Shown: positions 11,067 through 23,643 of the stretch, in pieces
Numbering within the stretch: position 1 is the first letter of the stretch
Layout of the letters: each line of letters begins with the position of its first letter
Origin: Cucumis sativus
Lineage: Eukaryota > Streptophyta > Magnoliopsida > Cucurbitales > Cucurbitaceae
Assembly: GCF_000004075.3 (NCBI RefSeq)
Contig: NC_026661.2
Coordinates: forward strand, 3,038,001 to 3,102,000
Reading direction: 5' to 3'
DNA: 64,000 nucleotides
Translations under genes and position numbers: made by a program
Notes under the pieces: generated by a model
The model's database searches: none
Told to the model about the DNA's origin: nothing
Seen by the model: the letters and a program-made list of their open reading frames with translations, nothing else

Positions 11067-13830
11067 AGATTTCTTAACCTTACACCCACTTGCAAATGGT
11101 CAACAAAATTGGTTGTGAGGGACAAATAAAAAGTGTAAAATTACAACTTTGGTCATTTATAATTAAATTTTAGGAGAATATGTCAATTTATGGTTGTATA
11201 AACTGTGAGCTGTTCATAATTATGTCAATTAAGCTTATAAATTTTTACAAGTAAACTGGTTGAAATATAACTCTCATTGTCCATAATACACACATGACAA
11301 TGGATGTATGGATGATTTCAAATGTAAAGTTTAAATTGATTCAAATTTAAAAGTTTTAATGACTCACGTTTTCACGTCAAAATTGTAAAAGAATAAATTT
11401 TAAATTAGTATAATTGTTAATTTTTATACAATTCTCAAACATATTTCATCAATTTGATATAATATGAAAGTATATCTCGTGTTCAAAAGATTATAAAATC
11501 ATTAAGTTTTTTAAATATATCTATTAAATGGATGAATTTATCTCGTTAGACGTTTTCATTTTCAACCCATTATTAATTTATATATTTTAGAGTTTTTCTC
11601 TCGAATTCGTTAACCCTAAATCAACATTATATTGTTAAACTATCGAGTTTTATCCAATTAGAAAAACCATTGAGTTCCTTTTTTCACATATATTTTGTAG
11701 TTAGCAAGGACAAATTTTTTTAGCATAGAAATGAGGTTGAAATGATGAAAATAAAGTTGATAATTTAAGGAGAAAGAAAGAAGAAAAAAAAAAGTGTGAA
11801 AGTACGAAAGAGTACATATGGAAGAGTTAGTTAAGTCACACGAAAGAGAGGGATGGGAAAGGGCAATTAATGGGGAGGAATCCGTGTCATGTTGGTCATT
11901 ACAAAGCAGTTGGAGGGTAAATGTTGAAACTCAATCCTCACCCTACATCTGGATAACGTTAAAATCAAACTATTAATTAATTAGTGTAGATGCAATGTAT
12001 GTTAGTGGCACCTTCTGATTGGTCGGTTTTCTTTGTTATGGGCATTCCTAACATTTGCAATTATACCCCCCGATCTTTCCATTAATCTCCTACCCATCCT
12101 TCATAATTACAACCAATTCAAACACACATATATATTATATATAGTTTTATCTTTGTTTTCGATATTTCACTCTCGTATTAATTTTATTAGTTGATTAGAG
12201 AGACATATAGTAGTATAGGAGTACTCTTTTTTCTTTTCTCTTTGTTTTGATTGGGTATGTAGTAATTAATTACTGGCAAGGCATGCCATGCACATCACTC
12301 ATGGTTTGCTATTGCAGGAAAGATTAATTTAAGAAGTGAATGCATGCATGTGTGTGTTCTATCTAATATGTGATTCTTTTGTTTGTGGTTTAATACTTTC
12401 ACCACAGGTGTTTACTATAATTAACCCTAGACCCAAAGTGAGGGTGTGTGTGATATGAGAGATTCTCTACGCAAATATTTGAAGAAAATAATCGAGGAAA
12501 AATGGTGGACTGAAAAGTCTAATTAATTATAAACATAAACAAACAAAGTTTGTGTAATTAGTTTTTACCGTTTAAATTTCAAAACTATTACCCCAAATTT
12601 GAATACAGAATAATTAGAGTGTCTTTCATATATTAATGAATCTTTATATAATTATAACTTTTAGGTGTGGTTGTAAAAGGTAGTTCAAAAGATGATATTA
12701 CACCATATTACTAATCAATTAAAGAACATCAAGAAATAATTAACAAAAATACCAAAATGTTAATCAACATGGTTAGGCAAATGAAAGGGTATAAACTAAA
12801 AAAGAGGAAAAAGAAAACCCACTTATCATATATATATATATATATACATATGCAAAATATTGTGAAAGTCAAACTACAATAAATTTATAGAAATGGTTTC
12901 AAAAGATGAATTTTAACACCATTTCATTAATTAAGATCGATTGATTAGCCATCAAAATTAATGAAACTTGAAAGTCAAAAACAGCACAATAAATCATTTT
13001 TGTGGATTTTAAAAGACCCTCACCGACCTTTCATTTGTACACATTCAAATTAAAATTTGACCGTATTCACTAAGGTTATTCAACATTAGAGTCTATTTGT
13101 ACTAAAAATTCAATACATATTTGGTCCACAATTTTTAAATGGGGTGGAATAATTTATACTAATTATAAATCATTTTTCTTTTAAGAAAAAAATATCTTCG
13201 GTTCGAATTGGGTTTCTAGGTTACATTTGGTTTATAAGTCTTGAGATGTTGCCCATTTTTACCCACAAATTTTTAATTTAACATTGTCTAAAATATTACA
13301 TACTTGCACATAAGTTTTGAGTTTAATTTTTATTTGGCTTCTAGATTTGAGAATATTACATTTGTATCTTGTTTTGTTTTCATTTAAATTAAGTTTTAAG
13401 ATACATGCTTTTAACGTAATCTAATTAAAATTATAGACATTGCACATGTTTCGTAGCGTTAAAAATAAAAAATACATATATAAGTTCAAATAAAAGTCTT
13501 TGACTTAATATTTAATTTTTATTTTGAAAAAATCAATACTACTTCATTTAAATTTGAATTAATATATACTTTTTAAAGTTTTCGAATTGTTTTTTGATTT
13601 GTTAAGTTCAAATCCTTGATAGCAATAAAATAAATAATTTGTTTCTATTATATTTATTTTATACTAGACATAAATGAATTGCTATATAATTATTATAAAT
13701 TTGAAAAGGAGAAAACAAAATACCAAGCATAGTAAAAATAATAAATTAATTTAAGTTCACTTAATATGTAGGTTTACAGAAACTAAAAAGCAGAAGAAAA
13801 GAAAAAAGCTATATGACTAGCACAAAAATC

Positions 13831-13983
13831 GTAAAAAATAACAAATTTTTAAATTTTATCAATAATATTTATTGAACATTAATATATATTGATAAAATTT
13901 TCAGTTTCTATCATTGATATAATCCAAAATTTTGTTATAATTTGTAAATATTTTAATTTATTTTGATATTTTTAAAAATGTCA
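13831..13983. repeat. Degenerate copy of the CTATCA/TGATAG dispersed repeat
   Basis: The copy shows TTTCTATCATTGATATAATCC followed by TTTTGTTATAATTTGTAAATATTTT and ends in TTTTTAAAAATG. It aligns by eye with the copies at 14900 and 15250. Confidence 0.5.
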
Positions 13984-14899
13984 AATTTCTTTGATCACTT
14001 TTATCCTATTTTAAAATTATTTCAACCTCTAAATTTTTTCTGAACATTAAAGCAATGTCTTCTTTTACAACATCTTGATAAGATGTGAGGAAGAATAGAT
14101 GAATCGTATAGAAAAAAAAAAAGCTACAAAAGCATACAAAAGTTATAATCTTAATAGATCATCAACCAAGAAGAGAACATATCTATGATAAATAAAAAGA
14201 AGAGAGATATATCTCTTTAATTTCTAGACCTCCACTAGACAATGCCTCTTCCTAAATAAAACTTAAAAAAAAAAGAAAAAAATTGTTGAGAACAATGTTG
14301 CTATTAACAAAATAATAATAATAATAAAGTCTACTAAAAAAAATTATACCAAACGAGAGAAAAAGAATAGAAAAATCGAGTTAAAAAGTTAAATTAGAAA
14401 AAGAAGGAAAAAGAAAGAACCATGGAATGATGAATGAACTAGAATAAAAGATGTTTAATTTAGCTATTTAAATGAAAGTTTAGGAGTTAAATCATGATTA
14501 TATATAGTTTATTTTCATTCGAAACAAATATATTTACAAATTATAAAACGAGTATTGAATTTTTTTTGTAAGTTCATCATTTTTATAATTTAATATTATA
14601 GATTAACGAAACATGTTCAAATATAATAAAATAAATCAAAATATATTTATAAATTATAACAAGATTTTATATTTTCTCAAACTATTAATTTTTTTAGATG
14701 TCTTTGGATGTTTGATAGAATCTATTAATGAAAAAACCATTTTTTTTTAAAACTTGGACTTACACAATTCTTTTTCCTTCGTGGTTATTTAAAGTTTTAT
14801 TAGGTTTTAAAATTTTCAAAATATTATTTTTAAATAAAATGAAAATTTCATCAATAATTTTATAGAAAACATGAGAATATAAATACATATATTTATTGA

Positions 14900-15055
14900 G
14901 ACATTTTTAAAAATAGCAAATAATTAAAATAATTATAAAGTATAGCAAAATGTTGGATAGTCTTCTATCATTATAGCGTATCGATCACTATGAGTGATAG
15001 AATTTGGTATAAGTTGTAAATATTTTGTAAAATCTACTAGTTTTAAAAATTTTCC
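14900..15055. repeat. Copy of the CTATCA/TGATAG dispersed repeat
   Basis: It begins CATTTTTAAAAATAGCAAAT, has an inverted core (CTATCA ... ATGAGTGATAG) and ends with AAGTTGTAAATATTTTGTAAAAT. It lies 350 bp from a second copy that shares the same right arm. Confidence 0.55.
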
Positions 15056-15249
15056 TATATTTATAAATAAATTAAGATATATGATTTTTCATAGTATATA
15101 AATAGATATCTTTATAGATTTTAGAGGATTAGATTATATAACAAATAGATTTTTTTTTGTTATTTTTTAATGTGATTTATGTATCATGTTTTAGAGTTAG
15201 ATAATATGTAGAATTAGATAATATACATGTATATATATATATATATGTT

Positions 15250-15408
15250 TAAGAGGTTGTTTTTTTTAAATAACAAAACAAATTAAAATATTTAGATATT
15301 ATAGTAAAATTTTGGATTCTATGAATGATAGTATTTGATTGTTATAGCATAGATATAATTTGCTATAAGTTGTAAATATTTTGTAAAATTTGTTATTTTG
15401 AAAATATC
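15250..15408. repeat. Copy of the CTATCA/TGATAG dispersed repeat
   Basis: It has the same order of parts as the copy at 14900-15055: an AT-rich arm, AGTAAAATTTTGGATTCTAT, a GATAG core, then AAGTTGTAAATATTTTGTAAAAT and a short terminal arm. The two neighbours share about 23 bases of right arm exactly. Confidence 0.55.
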
Positions 15409-15971
15409 ACATGAATAATTGAATCTCTACCGAGGATGAGAAGATTGAAATAATGAGTTGATGAGCAATCCAATAAAGCATACAACATGGATTGCAGTGA
15501 ATCTGCTTAATCTTTTCACATGGTAGTCGAGCTTGAAATGATTGTGTTCGTTCCTTCCTATATTCATGATGAACAACTTGTAGGCACTCTTGGTTGAATG
15601 TAGTTTCCAAAATACTCACCTTCATATATATTCTCCCATGCACGTTTTTTTTCTTCTTGGAAGTCGGGTTTGAACAAAGATTATTCTGTAGAGTTGGATG
15701 TAGTTTTATAAATAAAAGAGTAAGCTACTAAATAGAAACCTTTTGAAGTCTCTCTATCTGATCTACTGTACTAAAAAGAACAAATGTAGAAAGAAGCTTT
15801 GCATGTTTGGTTTGTTCTTATATTTACAATATTGATATGTACTTAGTGTAAAATTGTTACCGATTATTACTAACTTATATGGTTTATAATAACCTTATAT
15901 AATAAGATTAAAATGAAAATGATTGTATTCTTATGTAAAAGAAAAAACGTAATAATTAGAAGTGCAAAGTT

Positions 15972-17864
15972 TTGAGGTGCCATCGTTTCTACAAAAGTCC
16001 GCTCTTTTTTTACTTCCTTGGAAAAACTGAAGACGTTTCTCGTCAAATGATGCTCTTCTTGAAACGCCATTGCAGTAGTAGTTTCACCTCTCAAAATTTC
16101 AAATATTCTACTCACCCGTCAATCAAACTGTCTCAAATTCTCCAATTTTGCAAGTCTGGCTTACTCAACGATGCGCTACACCTCTTAAACTCCATTGATT
16201 TGTACGATTCTAGAATTAACAAACCACTTCTCTACGCTTCTCTCTTACAAACCTGCATCAAGGTAGATTCCTTCACCCGTGGCCGTCAATTTCATGCCCA
16301 TGTTGTTAAATCTGGCCTTGAGACTGACCGCTTTGTTGGGAATAGCTTGCTTTCTCTCTACTTTAAATTGGGTTCAGATTCTCTGCTGACTCGAAGAGTA
16401 TTTGATGGTCTTTTTGTCAAAGATGTGGTTTCTTGGGCATCCATGATTACGGGGTATGTTCGAGAAGGTAAATCTGGAATTGCGATTGAATTGTTTTGGG
16501 ATATGTTGGATTCGGGGATTGAGCCGAATGGCTTTACTTTATCTGCTGTGATCAAAGCGTGCTCCGAGATTGGGAATTTGGTACTTGGTAAGTGCTTTCA
16601 TGGGGTTGTTGTAAGGCGTGGATTCGATTCAAATCCTGTCATTTTGAGTTCTTTGATTGATATGTACGGGAGAAACTCTGTGTCAAGTGATGCACGCCAA
16701 CTGTTTGATGAATTGCTTGAACCAGATCCAGTATGTTGGACAACGGTTATTTCAGCGTTTACAAGGAACGATTTGTATGAGGAAGCATTGGGGTTCTTTT
16801 ATTTGAAGCATAGAGCTCATAGGTTGTGTCCTGATAATTATACATTTGGAAGTGTATTGACTGCCTGTGGTAATTTGGGGAGGTTGAGGCAAGGTGAAGA
16901 GATCCATGCTAAGGTGATTGCTTACGGATTTAGTGGGAATGTAGTGACTGAAAGTAGTCTGGTGGATATGTATGGAAAATGTGGAGCGGTTGAGAAATCT
17001 CAACGCTTATTCGATAGAATGTCGAACAGGAACTCAGTTTCATGGTCTGCATTGCTTGCAGTATATTGCCACAATGGTGACTACGAAAAGGCTGTAAATC
17101 TTTTCAGAGAGATGAAGGAGGTTGACCTCTACAGTTTTGGGACAGTTATTCGTGCGTGTGCCGGGTTGGCAGCTGTTACTCCAGGGAAGGAGATTCACTG
17201 TCAGTATATAAGAAAGGGTGGCTGGAGAGATGTCATTGTAGAATCAGCTCTAGTCGACTTGTATGCAAAATGTGGTTGCATTAATTTTGCATATAGAGTC
17301 TTTGATCGTATGCCCACAAGAAACTTGATCACGTGGAATTCGATGATTCATGGTTTTGCTCAGAATGGAAGTAGTGGAATTGCTATTCAGATCTTTGAAG
17401 CAATGATTAAGGAAGGGATTAAGCCTGATTGTATCAGTTTTATTGGTTTACTTTTTGCTTGTAGTCATACAGGTTTGGTCGATCAAGCACGGCACTACTT
17501 TGATCTAATGACTGGGAAATATGGAATTAAACCAGGAGTTGAGCATTATAACTGCATGGTTGATCTTCTAGGCCGTGCCGGGCTGCTAGAAGAAGCTGAG
17601 AATTTGATAGAAAATGCAGAATGTAGAAATGATTCGTCTCTTTGGCTGGTTCTTCTAGGAGCTTGCACTACTACATGCACGAACTCTGCTACTGCAGAAC
17701 GCATTGCCAAGAAGTTGATGGAGCTTGAGCCTCAATGCTATTTAAGTTATGTTCACCTGGCTAATGTTTATAGAGCAGTAGGCCGATGGGATGACGCTGT
17801 AAAGGTTAGAGAGTTGATGAAAAACCGACAGCTGAAGAAGATGCCAGGTCAGAGTTGGATGTAA
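15972..17864 (+). CDS. PLS-type (E subgroup) pentatricopeptide repeat protein, At1g03540/PCMP-E4-like
   Basis: Intronless, up to 630 residues. PPR proteins of this class bind organelle RNA and act in editing or processing. The N-terminus after Met26/Met27 (MMLFLKRHCSSSF) looks like a mitochondrial presequence, so the real start may be at 16047 or 16050. The longest frame is reported here. From about residue 85 onward there are tandem PPR motifs of alternating P, L and S type (for example VGNSLLSLYFKLG, DVVSWASMITGYVREG, ESSLVDMYGKCGAVEKSQ, NLITWNSMIHGFAQNG), followed by an E-type C-terminal motif (SSLWLVLLGAC, SYVHLANVYRAVGRWDDAVKVRELMK) and the end GQSWM. There is no DYW deaminase domain, so any editing role would need a partner in trans. 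The frame is uninterrupted. Target RNA cannot be inferred. Confidence 0.92.
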   Translation: MRCHRFYKSPLFFYFLGKTEDVSRQMMLFLKRHCSSSFTSQNFKYSTHPSIKLSQILQFCKSGLLNDALHLLNSIDLYDSRINKPLLYASLLQTCIKVDSFTRGRQFHAHVVKSGLETDRFVGNSLLSLYFKLGSDSLLTRRVFDGLFVKDVVSWASMITGYVREGKSGIAIELFWDMLDSGIEPNGFTLSAVIKACSEIGNLVLGKCFHGVVVRRGFDSNPVILSSLIDMYGRNSVSSDARQLFDELLEPDPVCWTTVISAFTRNDLYEEALGFFYLKHRAHRLCPDNYTFGSVLTACGNLGRLRQGEEIHAKVIAYGFSGNVVTESSLVDMYGKCGAVEKSQRLFDRMSNRNSVSWSALLAVYCHNGDYEKAVNLFREMKEVDLYSFGTVIRACAGLAAVTPGKEIHCQYIRKGGWRDVIVESALVDLYAKCGCINFAYRVFDRMPTRNLITWNSMIHGFAQNGSSGIAIQIFEAMIKEGIKPDCISFIGLLFACSHTGLVDQARHYFDLMTGKYGIKPGVEHYNCMVDLLGRAGLLEEAENLIENAECRNDSSLWLVLLGACTTTCTNSATAERIAKKLMELEPQCYLSYVHLANVYRAVGRWDDAVKVRELMKNRQLKKMPGQSWM

Positions 17865-19288
17865 AGAGGTAAATCATGAAGGACAAGGTTATGAGCCTCA
17901 TATTGAACCTGAATTCAAGACTGATGATGAGTTGACATTGATTATTAAAACATGATCATGTCCTTTTGCTCTTCCAAGATGAAGAAGAACAGCCATGAGA
18001 AGCCACTGAATATATCAATGATATACCAACCTGGTTGAAAAGGTTATATAGAGAGAGTTAGTGGATTTTCAGTTAATTGGTGTGGAGAAGAAGAGATAGA
18101 CTTGCCGGCATTAACAACAAGAAATTGAATGTTTTGTTTTGATTTTTCTTTCTTTTCCCCCTGGAAAAACTAACTTATTTATTTGTTACATGTGTTCTTA
18201 CCATTCTTTACATCTCTCCATTTCAACAGAAATAAATGGTTGTGGAATCAGCAAGAGCACCATCTTTGGATAATTAATTAGCATGTCAGTGATTCAAATC
18301 TTCATCATCCAGTTGTACTATTTTTTAAATGGTAAGAAACAATTTGGTGTGGAGCCATATCGTTTCCTTCTAACCAAATAGATTGTCAAGGCATCTATTG
18401 AACCTAAAATTGGCTGTTAATTCTTGTTAAGCACCGTTTGAGATTTAGAATAATTAACCGTGAAAAAAAGTAATATATTATTTGATAAATATCGGCATAA
18501 GCTTTAAAAGGTAAGTTATTCGGTAAACAAATAAAAAACATCTTGTTTTTAAATAATGAATAAATAAATATATAAAATAAAGAATAAAGTATAAAATTGA
18601 AAAATTAGATATTAACTAATATTTTTACAAACTGATTTTAAGTACACATAAAATCTTTAAAATGATTCTAATATATTTAATTTAAATATATTTTACCAAA
18701 ACACAAAAAACGATCAAGATCTTCAAATGGTTTTTTTAACGCAACCAACAAAAGGTCAAAAATTGCATTAGAAAAAGTATCTGATCACCCAAAAGTTATT
18801 GATATTCCACGTTTCGATTTTAAGTCACCATTATACCATTATAAGTCTCAATTCTCTCTTTTTTAAAATTCTAATCCAAAGTCAATGTACAACTTCTGAA
18901 AAGACATTTTTTTATACAGAACCTAAAATTTAGGAGTACTTTTTATAATTTAACCAAAAAAAAAATATACATTATTACAGCAAAAGTAATTGTCAAAATG
19001 GATCTTCAAGAGAAGTAAAGGGAAGAAGAAATTTTTGTTGTTGTGTGCTTGCTAAATTTTCTCTGGTTTGTTGGCTAAGACAGTTTAATGAATTAATAGG
19101 AAAATAACACGATAGGTAACCTCACTATATGAAAAACTGATGTAATGAAGGTGATCAAAACAATGGATTTTCCTTACACACACACACACACATACTCTCT
19201 CTGTTCAGGTAGGGGGTTGGAGATGATGGAGTTGATCTTTGAGCCTCCTCCTCAGCATATTATATATAAACCACTTTTAATGTTCATA
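17865..19288. other. Convergent spacer between the PPR and SCAMP genes
   Basis: It holds the PPR 3' flank, AT-rich sequence, a CA dinucleotide tract near 19178-19190 and the SCAMP 3' UTR on the other strand. A 127-residue plus-strand frame (19145-19528) overlaps the last two SCAMP exons in antisense and is not taken as a gene. No RNA gene is seen. Confidence 0.5.
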
Positions 19289-22200
19289 TCAAAAAGCTGC
19301 CCTCAGAGTTCCCATGGCGGCTTCACGTTTCATTTCTGCAGCCTTACCGCTACCTCGAAAATACATATAAACTTGCTGCAAATTTTATGCATTAAGTTTT
19401 TCAGTGAGAATCAAATACAAATTGAAGGGCATACGAAGAAGCGGTTTGATTTCTTTGAGTTACAGACCTGGATAACCCATATGCTGATTAGAGATTCAAT
19501 GCAGAAGAATGCAAAACCAATGAAGTAGAAAATCTGCAAGAAAGTGTCATTACTCCTTAAGTACCAGTTTTTCAACATAAATCAATATACAAACTGACAG
19601 AAGAATCACTACGCTTTTACGAAAAAATAGATCAACAGGAGTTTAGTCCTCTGATTTCATAAGTTGGTGCTAAAACTCAATTCCTACACAATCTTCACTA
19701 ATTACTATTGAAGTTTGCACATTTAGTGAGCAACTTCATCTTCCTCTTTCCCTCCATCTAATATTTTTACTCCAAACTTCATAACTAAATTCAGTGCTGC
19801 AAATACCACCAATAATGAACAACATGGATATTCTATTTGACAATAAAACCATTCATACGATTAAAAAGCAAAGCCCAGTCTCTCTTAAATCACGAGTCAA
19901 TAGGTTAAAAATATGGCCAAGACCACTACTGCACTAAAAGCTTTTAATCAGAGTTGAAACAGGGGTTTCAAAAGTAGAAGCAAGCCATGTACCAGCATTC
20001 GAACTTTTAACATAGGATTTAAAACTTGCAATTCAATTTTCTTATGTTGCAGCTCAATATATTGATTATAATTTAAAATACCTATATTAGTTGATTTTGG
20101 TATAAATATAATAGATAGCATTTCAAAACATAGAGACACATGCAAACTCGAGTGGACTTACCCCAACCAAAGCGTTACTGCTCAACAGGTCTATAGCAGG
20201 TAAGATCCCTCTGAAAAAAACATCAAACAAATATCAACTTCTCTCAAGAAAATTACGAGAGAATATTAGTTGCTCAGGAAGTATAACCCTTATTTGCATA
20301 CAAGAACATCAAGACTTACGTAAGAGATTTCCCCTTAAATATAATGGGAGGAGCAACTGCAGAAAAGACGCAGAAGCCAATATGAATCTGGAAGAAGAAA
20401 TTTGTTCACTTGAGTACAGAGCAAAACATCTTCAAAGTTGGAAAAGTAACTGAAATGTGAAGTTGTGAGGTTACCAGGTAAACTAGGAAAAACCACCCAA
20501 ACTTCAGAGCACTGTCGGTCCTGTACATGTTAATAATCCAACGTGTCACAAGAATCACCATCATCGATAAACCAACCAAATGAACTGAAAGAGTACTAAT
20601 TCTTAAATAAGTTTATTAAATACTATGTGTTCATCAGCTCCACACCAATAGAACAACTTCTTTAACTTTGAACAAACAAATGGTCCTTCTCTCCAGAGAA
20701 ACAATCTCTCGCCTAATTTAGTACATATCTTAAGGTATCTTCCTATCAGTTACCACATTAATATAGATTCTTGCAGCTTCCTCGACTCATTTAAGGGTAA
20801 TATAATATTACTATCTCCAATGAACAAGTCCCCTAGAAAGTACAATTGGAATTTTTTTTTGTTGTGGGGGGGGGGGGGGGGGGGGGGGGGTTCTTTCATG
20901 GTAGAGAAAGAAAAGGCACAGTTCCATTAAGTTATACCTTGTAGCACGATAGAGAGGACGATACCACCCAACATACGCTCCAGGTACACCTGATATGAAG
21001 TAGATAATCGCAAGAAACCATATTGTTGGACCTGCACGAGAAATAACTATTAATAACAAACCATAGAAAACAAAATATTTTGAAGGGAAAAGGGGGATGC
21101 AAAGAAGAGGATCAACTCACCTTCACCTTTGATCCAAGCAGTCGTAACTGCTACAATATTCCATGAAAGGCACACGACCAAACCTAAACAATAAAAAGTT
21201 CAATTTAATGTACATCAAAGCGTCATAACTGATCACATGGAACAGAAGGAAACTGTGTAAGATTTAGCAAAATGATCCACGTTATAAAAGGAAATCATTC
21301 CTGGAAAGATAGAAGGTGCTATGTATTTGGAATTCCCACTTTGAAGTATGGTGAGGGCCGAGGAGGGATGAAGAAAAGTGCTCTAGAATAGTGTAGAGTG
21401 GAATGAAGGCAGAAGGATAAATGTCAGCATGCGTTTATCTTCAAGTCCACTAGAGATATGGGAATACTACTTTTTTCACTACTAAACATCGGAAAGATGC
21501 TTCCTTCACCCACCAATTTAACGAATCAATAATCAATACTTCAAACAGCACTAATATTTTTCTTCCATTCCATAATTGTTACAAACTCTGATTAATTAAA
21601 AGAACTCAGAACTGACTATTTTGAGAAAATCAAGTCTCATGGTGGTTGTAAGGGTCATATGACAAGTTATTAAAGGTTGGAAGCCAAAATTTGATAACAA
21701 AATGTCATGGGCCAGGATATATTCTCGTTAAGCTGAACCAACCTCGAAGCCTCAGTACTAGTTCACATGTCAAACAGAAACTTCAACTACAATTCAAATG
21801 AATCCACGTGAGGAAAAATGTATGAAATTCATATGGAGTAAATAAACATAAAAACTACAACATTGAAAGATGGTTTGATAAATAGCATGACATCACCAAA
21901 ATCAAGGTTTTATTTGCCGTTCAAATTTCAACTTTTAACATTCCAGTCATATCAAATTAGTCAAACTATCACGAGACACCAGCAAGAAAATAGCATCTGA
22001 ACTTTCAAACAAGAATGTAACTTTCATGACTGAAAATCCGTCCACTCACCCAACAATGTTGTGAAGGCAACATACTGAATGTTTTGTAGATGGATCGGTA
22101 TTTCATTAGCAATATCATGATGGATAAGGGGAAAAAATGGTGGCCAATTTTTCTCCTCTATAACAATTCCAGCTGCCAAAATTAATAGAAAATTTTCAGA

Positions 22201-23643
22201 TTGGAGATGAAAGAATTACAATTTGCTTGTTTTCTAATCCAACCAAATATATATACCTCTTGAAATGGCATCTTCCCTTCGTTTTAAATCCTGAGCATCA
22301 ATTAAGTAGCAAAGTCATTTATAAAGGGATTTTAATTTAAAATACAAAGTATCTGCTAACTCATATTACCCTTACAACAATGAAATGTAAATTTGACTGT
22401 GAGCAAGAATGGCCAATAGTTGTTCTAACTCATATTTCTTGTGAACTGATAATTATCACTCGATTAGAAGCCAATAAGGGCAAGCCACAATTTGAGTGTA
22501 CTATTGACATAAAATATGTCCTCTGGGTGTTGGATTTTACGATGGATACACCACATAGCAAAGCAATTACCTGTTCCCTCTTCTTTAATTCAGCTTCTTT
22601 AGCTTGAAGCTCCTTCTCCTTAGCTTTCAAATCCTAGAAGTTCAGAGGGAAAGTAAAGGAGGTGATTCCATTTCCTCTGATAAAGTTTCAAATAGTTAAA
22701 AAAATCCATAAGAAAGGAAACATTTCAAAGTACACAATCCACCTTTCCATTATCAAGAGGAATGTCAATTGTTGCACCACGATCATAAGTTTCAGGGGGA
22801 AGAGGTGAGAGCCTCGAGTTTGCAGGTGGAACACTTCCAACTCCAGGATTCTAGATATAAGAAAAACAGTAAAATTGGAAGGAATAACGATATTAGTTGT
22901 TCAATCATGAAAAAATTGGTCAAAACTCCTGGAACGAACAAACTCAGTAATTCAACATTGCATTACTGCATTACAAAAATGTATCAAAAAAGTTTAGAGG
23001 AAGATCATAGAACTCAAACTGACGTATTAAATTCCATTAAAAAGAGGGAGGGGGCCAGCATTCCATTCATTATTACAAATCATTAATAGGCCATGATAAT
23101 TCAATAAACAAGAAAGAATACAAAATTAACTCGGTCATATTAGCCTCTCCTGAATCTCATTTCCAGAAAACAAAACGCAGCAGTTCAAACACCACAAAAG
23201 TTCTCAATAATCACATTTACTACGTTCCATCAATAGAAAACAACGCAATTACACGGAAAATCTTAGAAAAAGAACCAATGCAGCCTGCAGGGAATATTTA
23301 TTTCATTTCATCTTTATCTTGCATAGACGAACTTGTTTAACAAATATCAACATAACAATGAAGTGAAAGACCATTAACAGATCTGAGAATCCATTATACC
23401 AAAGAAAAAACCATAAATAACTCAAAACAATAGAATGAAACCAAAAAAAAAGGGGGGGGGGGGGGGGAATGAAGAAAAGAAAAATGCTCATTACATAGAT
23501 CGACAAAATACAAAAAATCGTAAACCAGAAACAGCAATGTATAATCCGAATGTAACAAGAACAAAAGCGGAGGAAAGAGGAAGAGAACTTACAGAAAATG
23601 GATTGACGTCTTCGTCGAAAGGATTGGAATCGTAGCGACTCAT
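19289..23643 (-). CDS. SCAMP: Secretory carrier-associated membrane protein (SCAMP)
   Basis: Twelve exons, from the start: 23593-23643, 22743-22850, 22571-22633, 22257-22290, 22050-22172, 21121-21183, 20938-21031, 20475-20520, 20320-20387, 20162-20210, 19468-19533, 19289-19375. All phases agree, giving about 283 residues. SCAMPs are four-span proteins of the trans-Golgi, secretory vesicles and plasma membrane that act in vesicle recycling. Seen here: N-terminal NPF motifs (SNPFDED, NPFS), a charged coiled coil (exon 3-4, [18 protein letters not shown]), the family signature [20 protein letters not shown], then four hydrophobic spans including [20 protein letters not shown] and [19 protein letters not shown]. 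The C-terminus ends [13 protein letters not shown], slightly off the usual EAARGAMRAAL. An intron holds a 25-G tract. Intact; very likely functional. Confidence 0.95.
20866..20890 (+). repeat. Homopolymer of 25 G within a SCAMP intron
   Basis: An uninterrupted run of 25 G follows a stretch of T. In the sense (minus) strand of SCAMP it is a C tract that begins about 47 bases after the 5' splice site of intron 7. Tracts like this can form G-quadruplex or i-motif structures and are also prone to sequencing and assembly length errors, so the true length may differ. Confidence 0.85.
23452..23467 (+). repeat. Homopolymer of 16 G within SCAMP intron 1
   Basis: Sixteen G follow a run of A. The tract lies in the first SCAMP intron, about 125 bases after the first exon (a C tract in the transcript). 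It is the second long G run in this gene. Confidence 0.85.

Larger units (their letters stand above)
11070..15960. other. AT-rich spacer with dispersed repeats
   Basis: No protein gene is recognised. Contents: a promoter-like stretch at about 12080-12340 (CCAAT, a TATATATTATATATAG box near 12127, then a pyrimidine-rich run), a TA dinucleotide repeat at about 12829-12846, an AAT run near 14313, and three degenerate copies of the CTATCA/TGATAG repeat (13831-13983, 14900-15055, 15250-15408). A 78-residue minus-strand frame at 15407-15643 matches nothing I recognise. Confidence 0.55.

Noticed and set aside
15407-15643. 78-residue minus-strand frame (HHEYRKERTQSFQARLPC)
   Set aside because: It was considered as a transposon or gene fragment, but I recognise no family, and it overlaps the end of a dispersed repeat.
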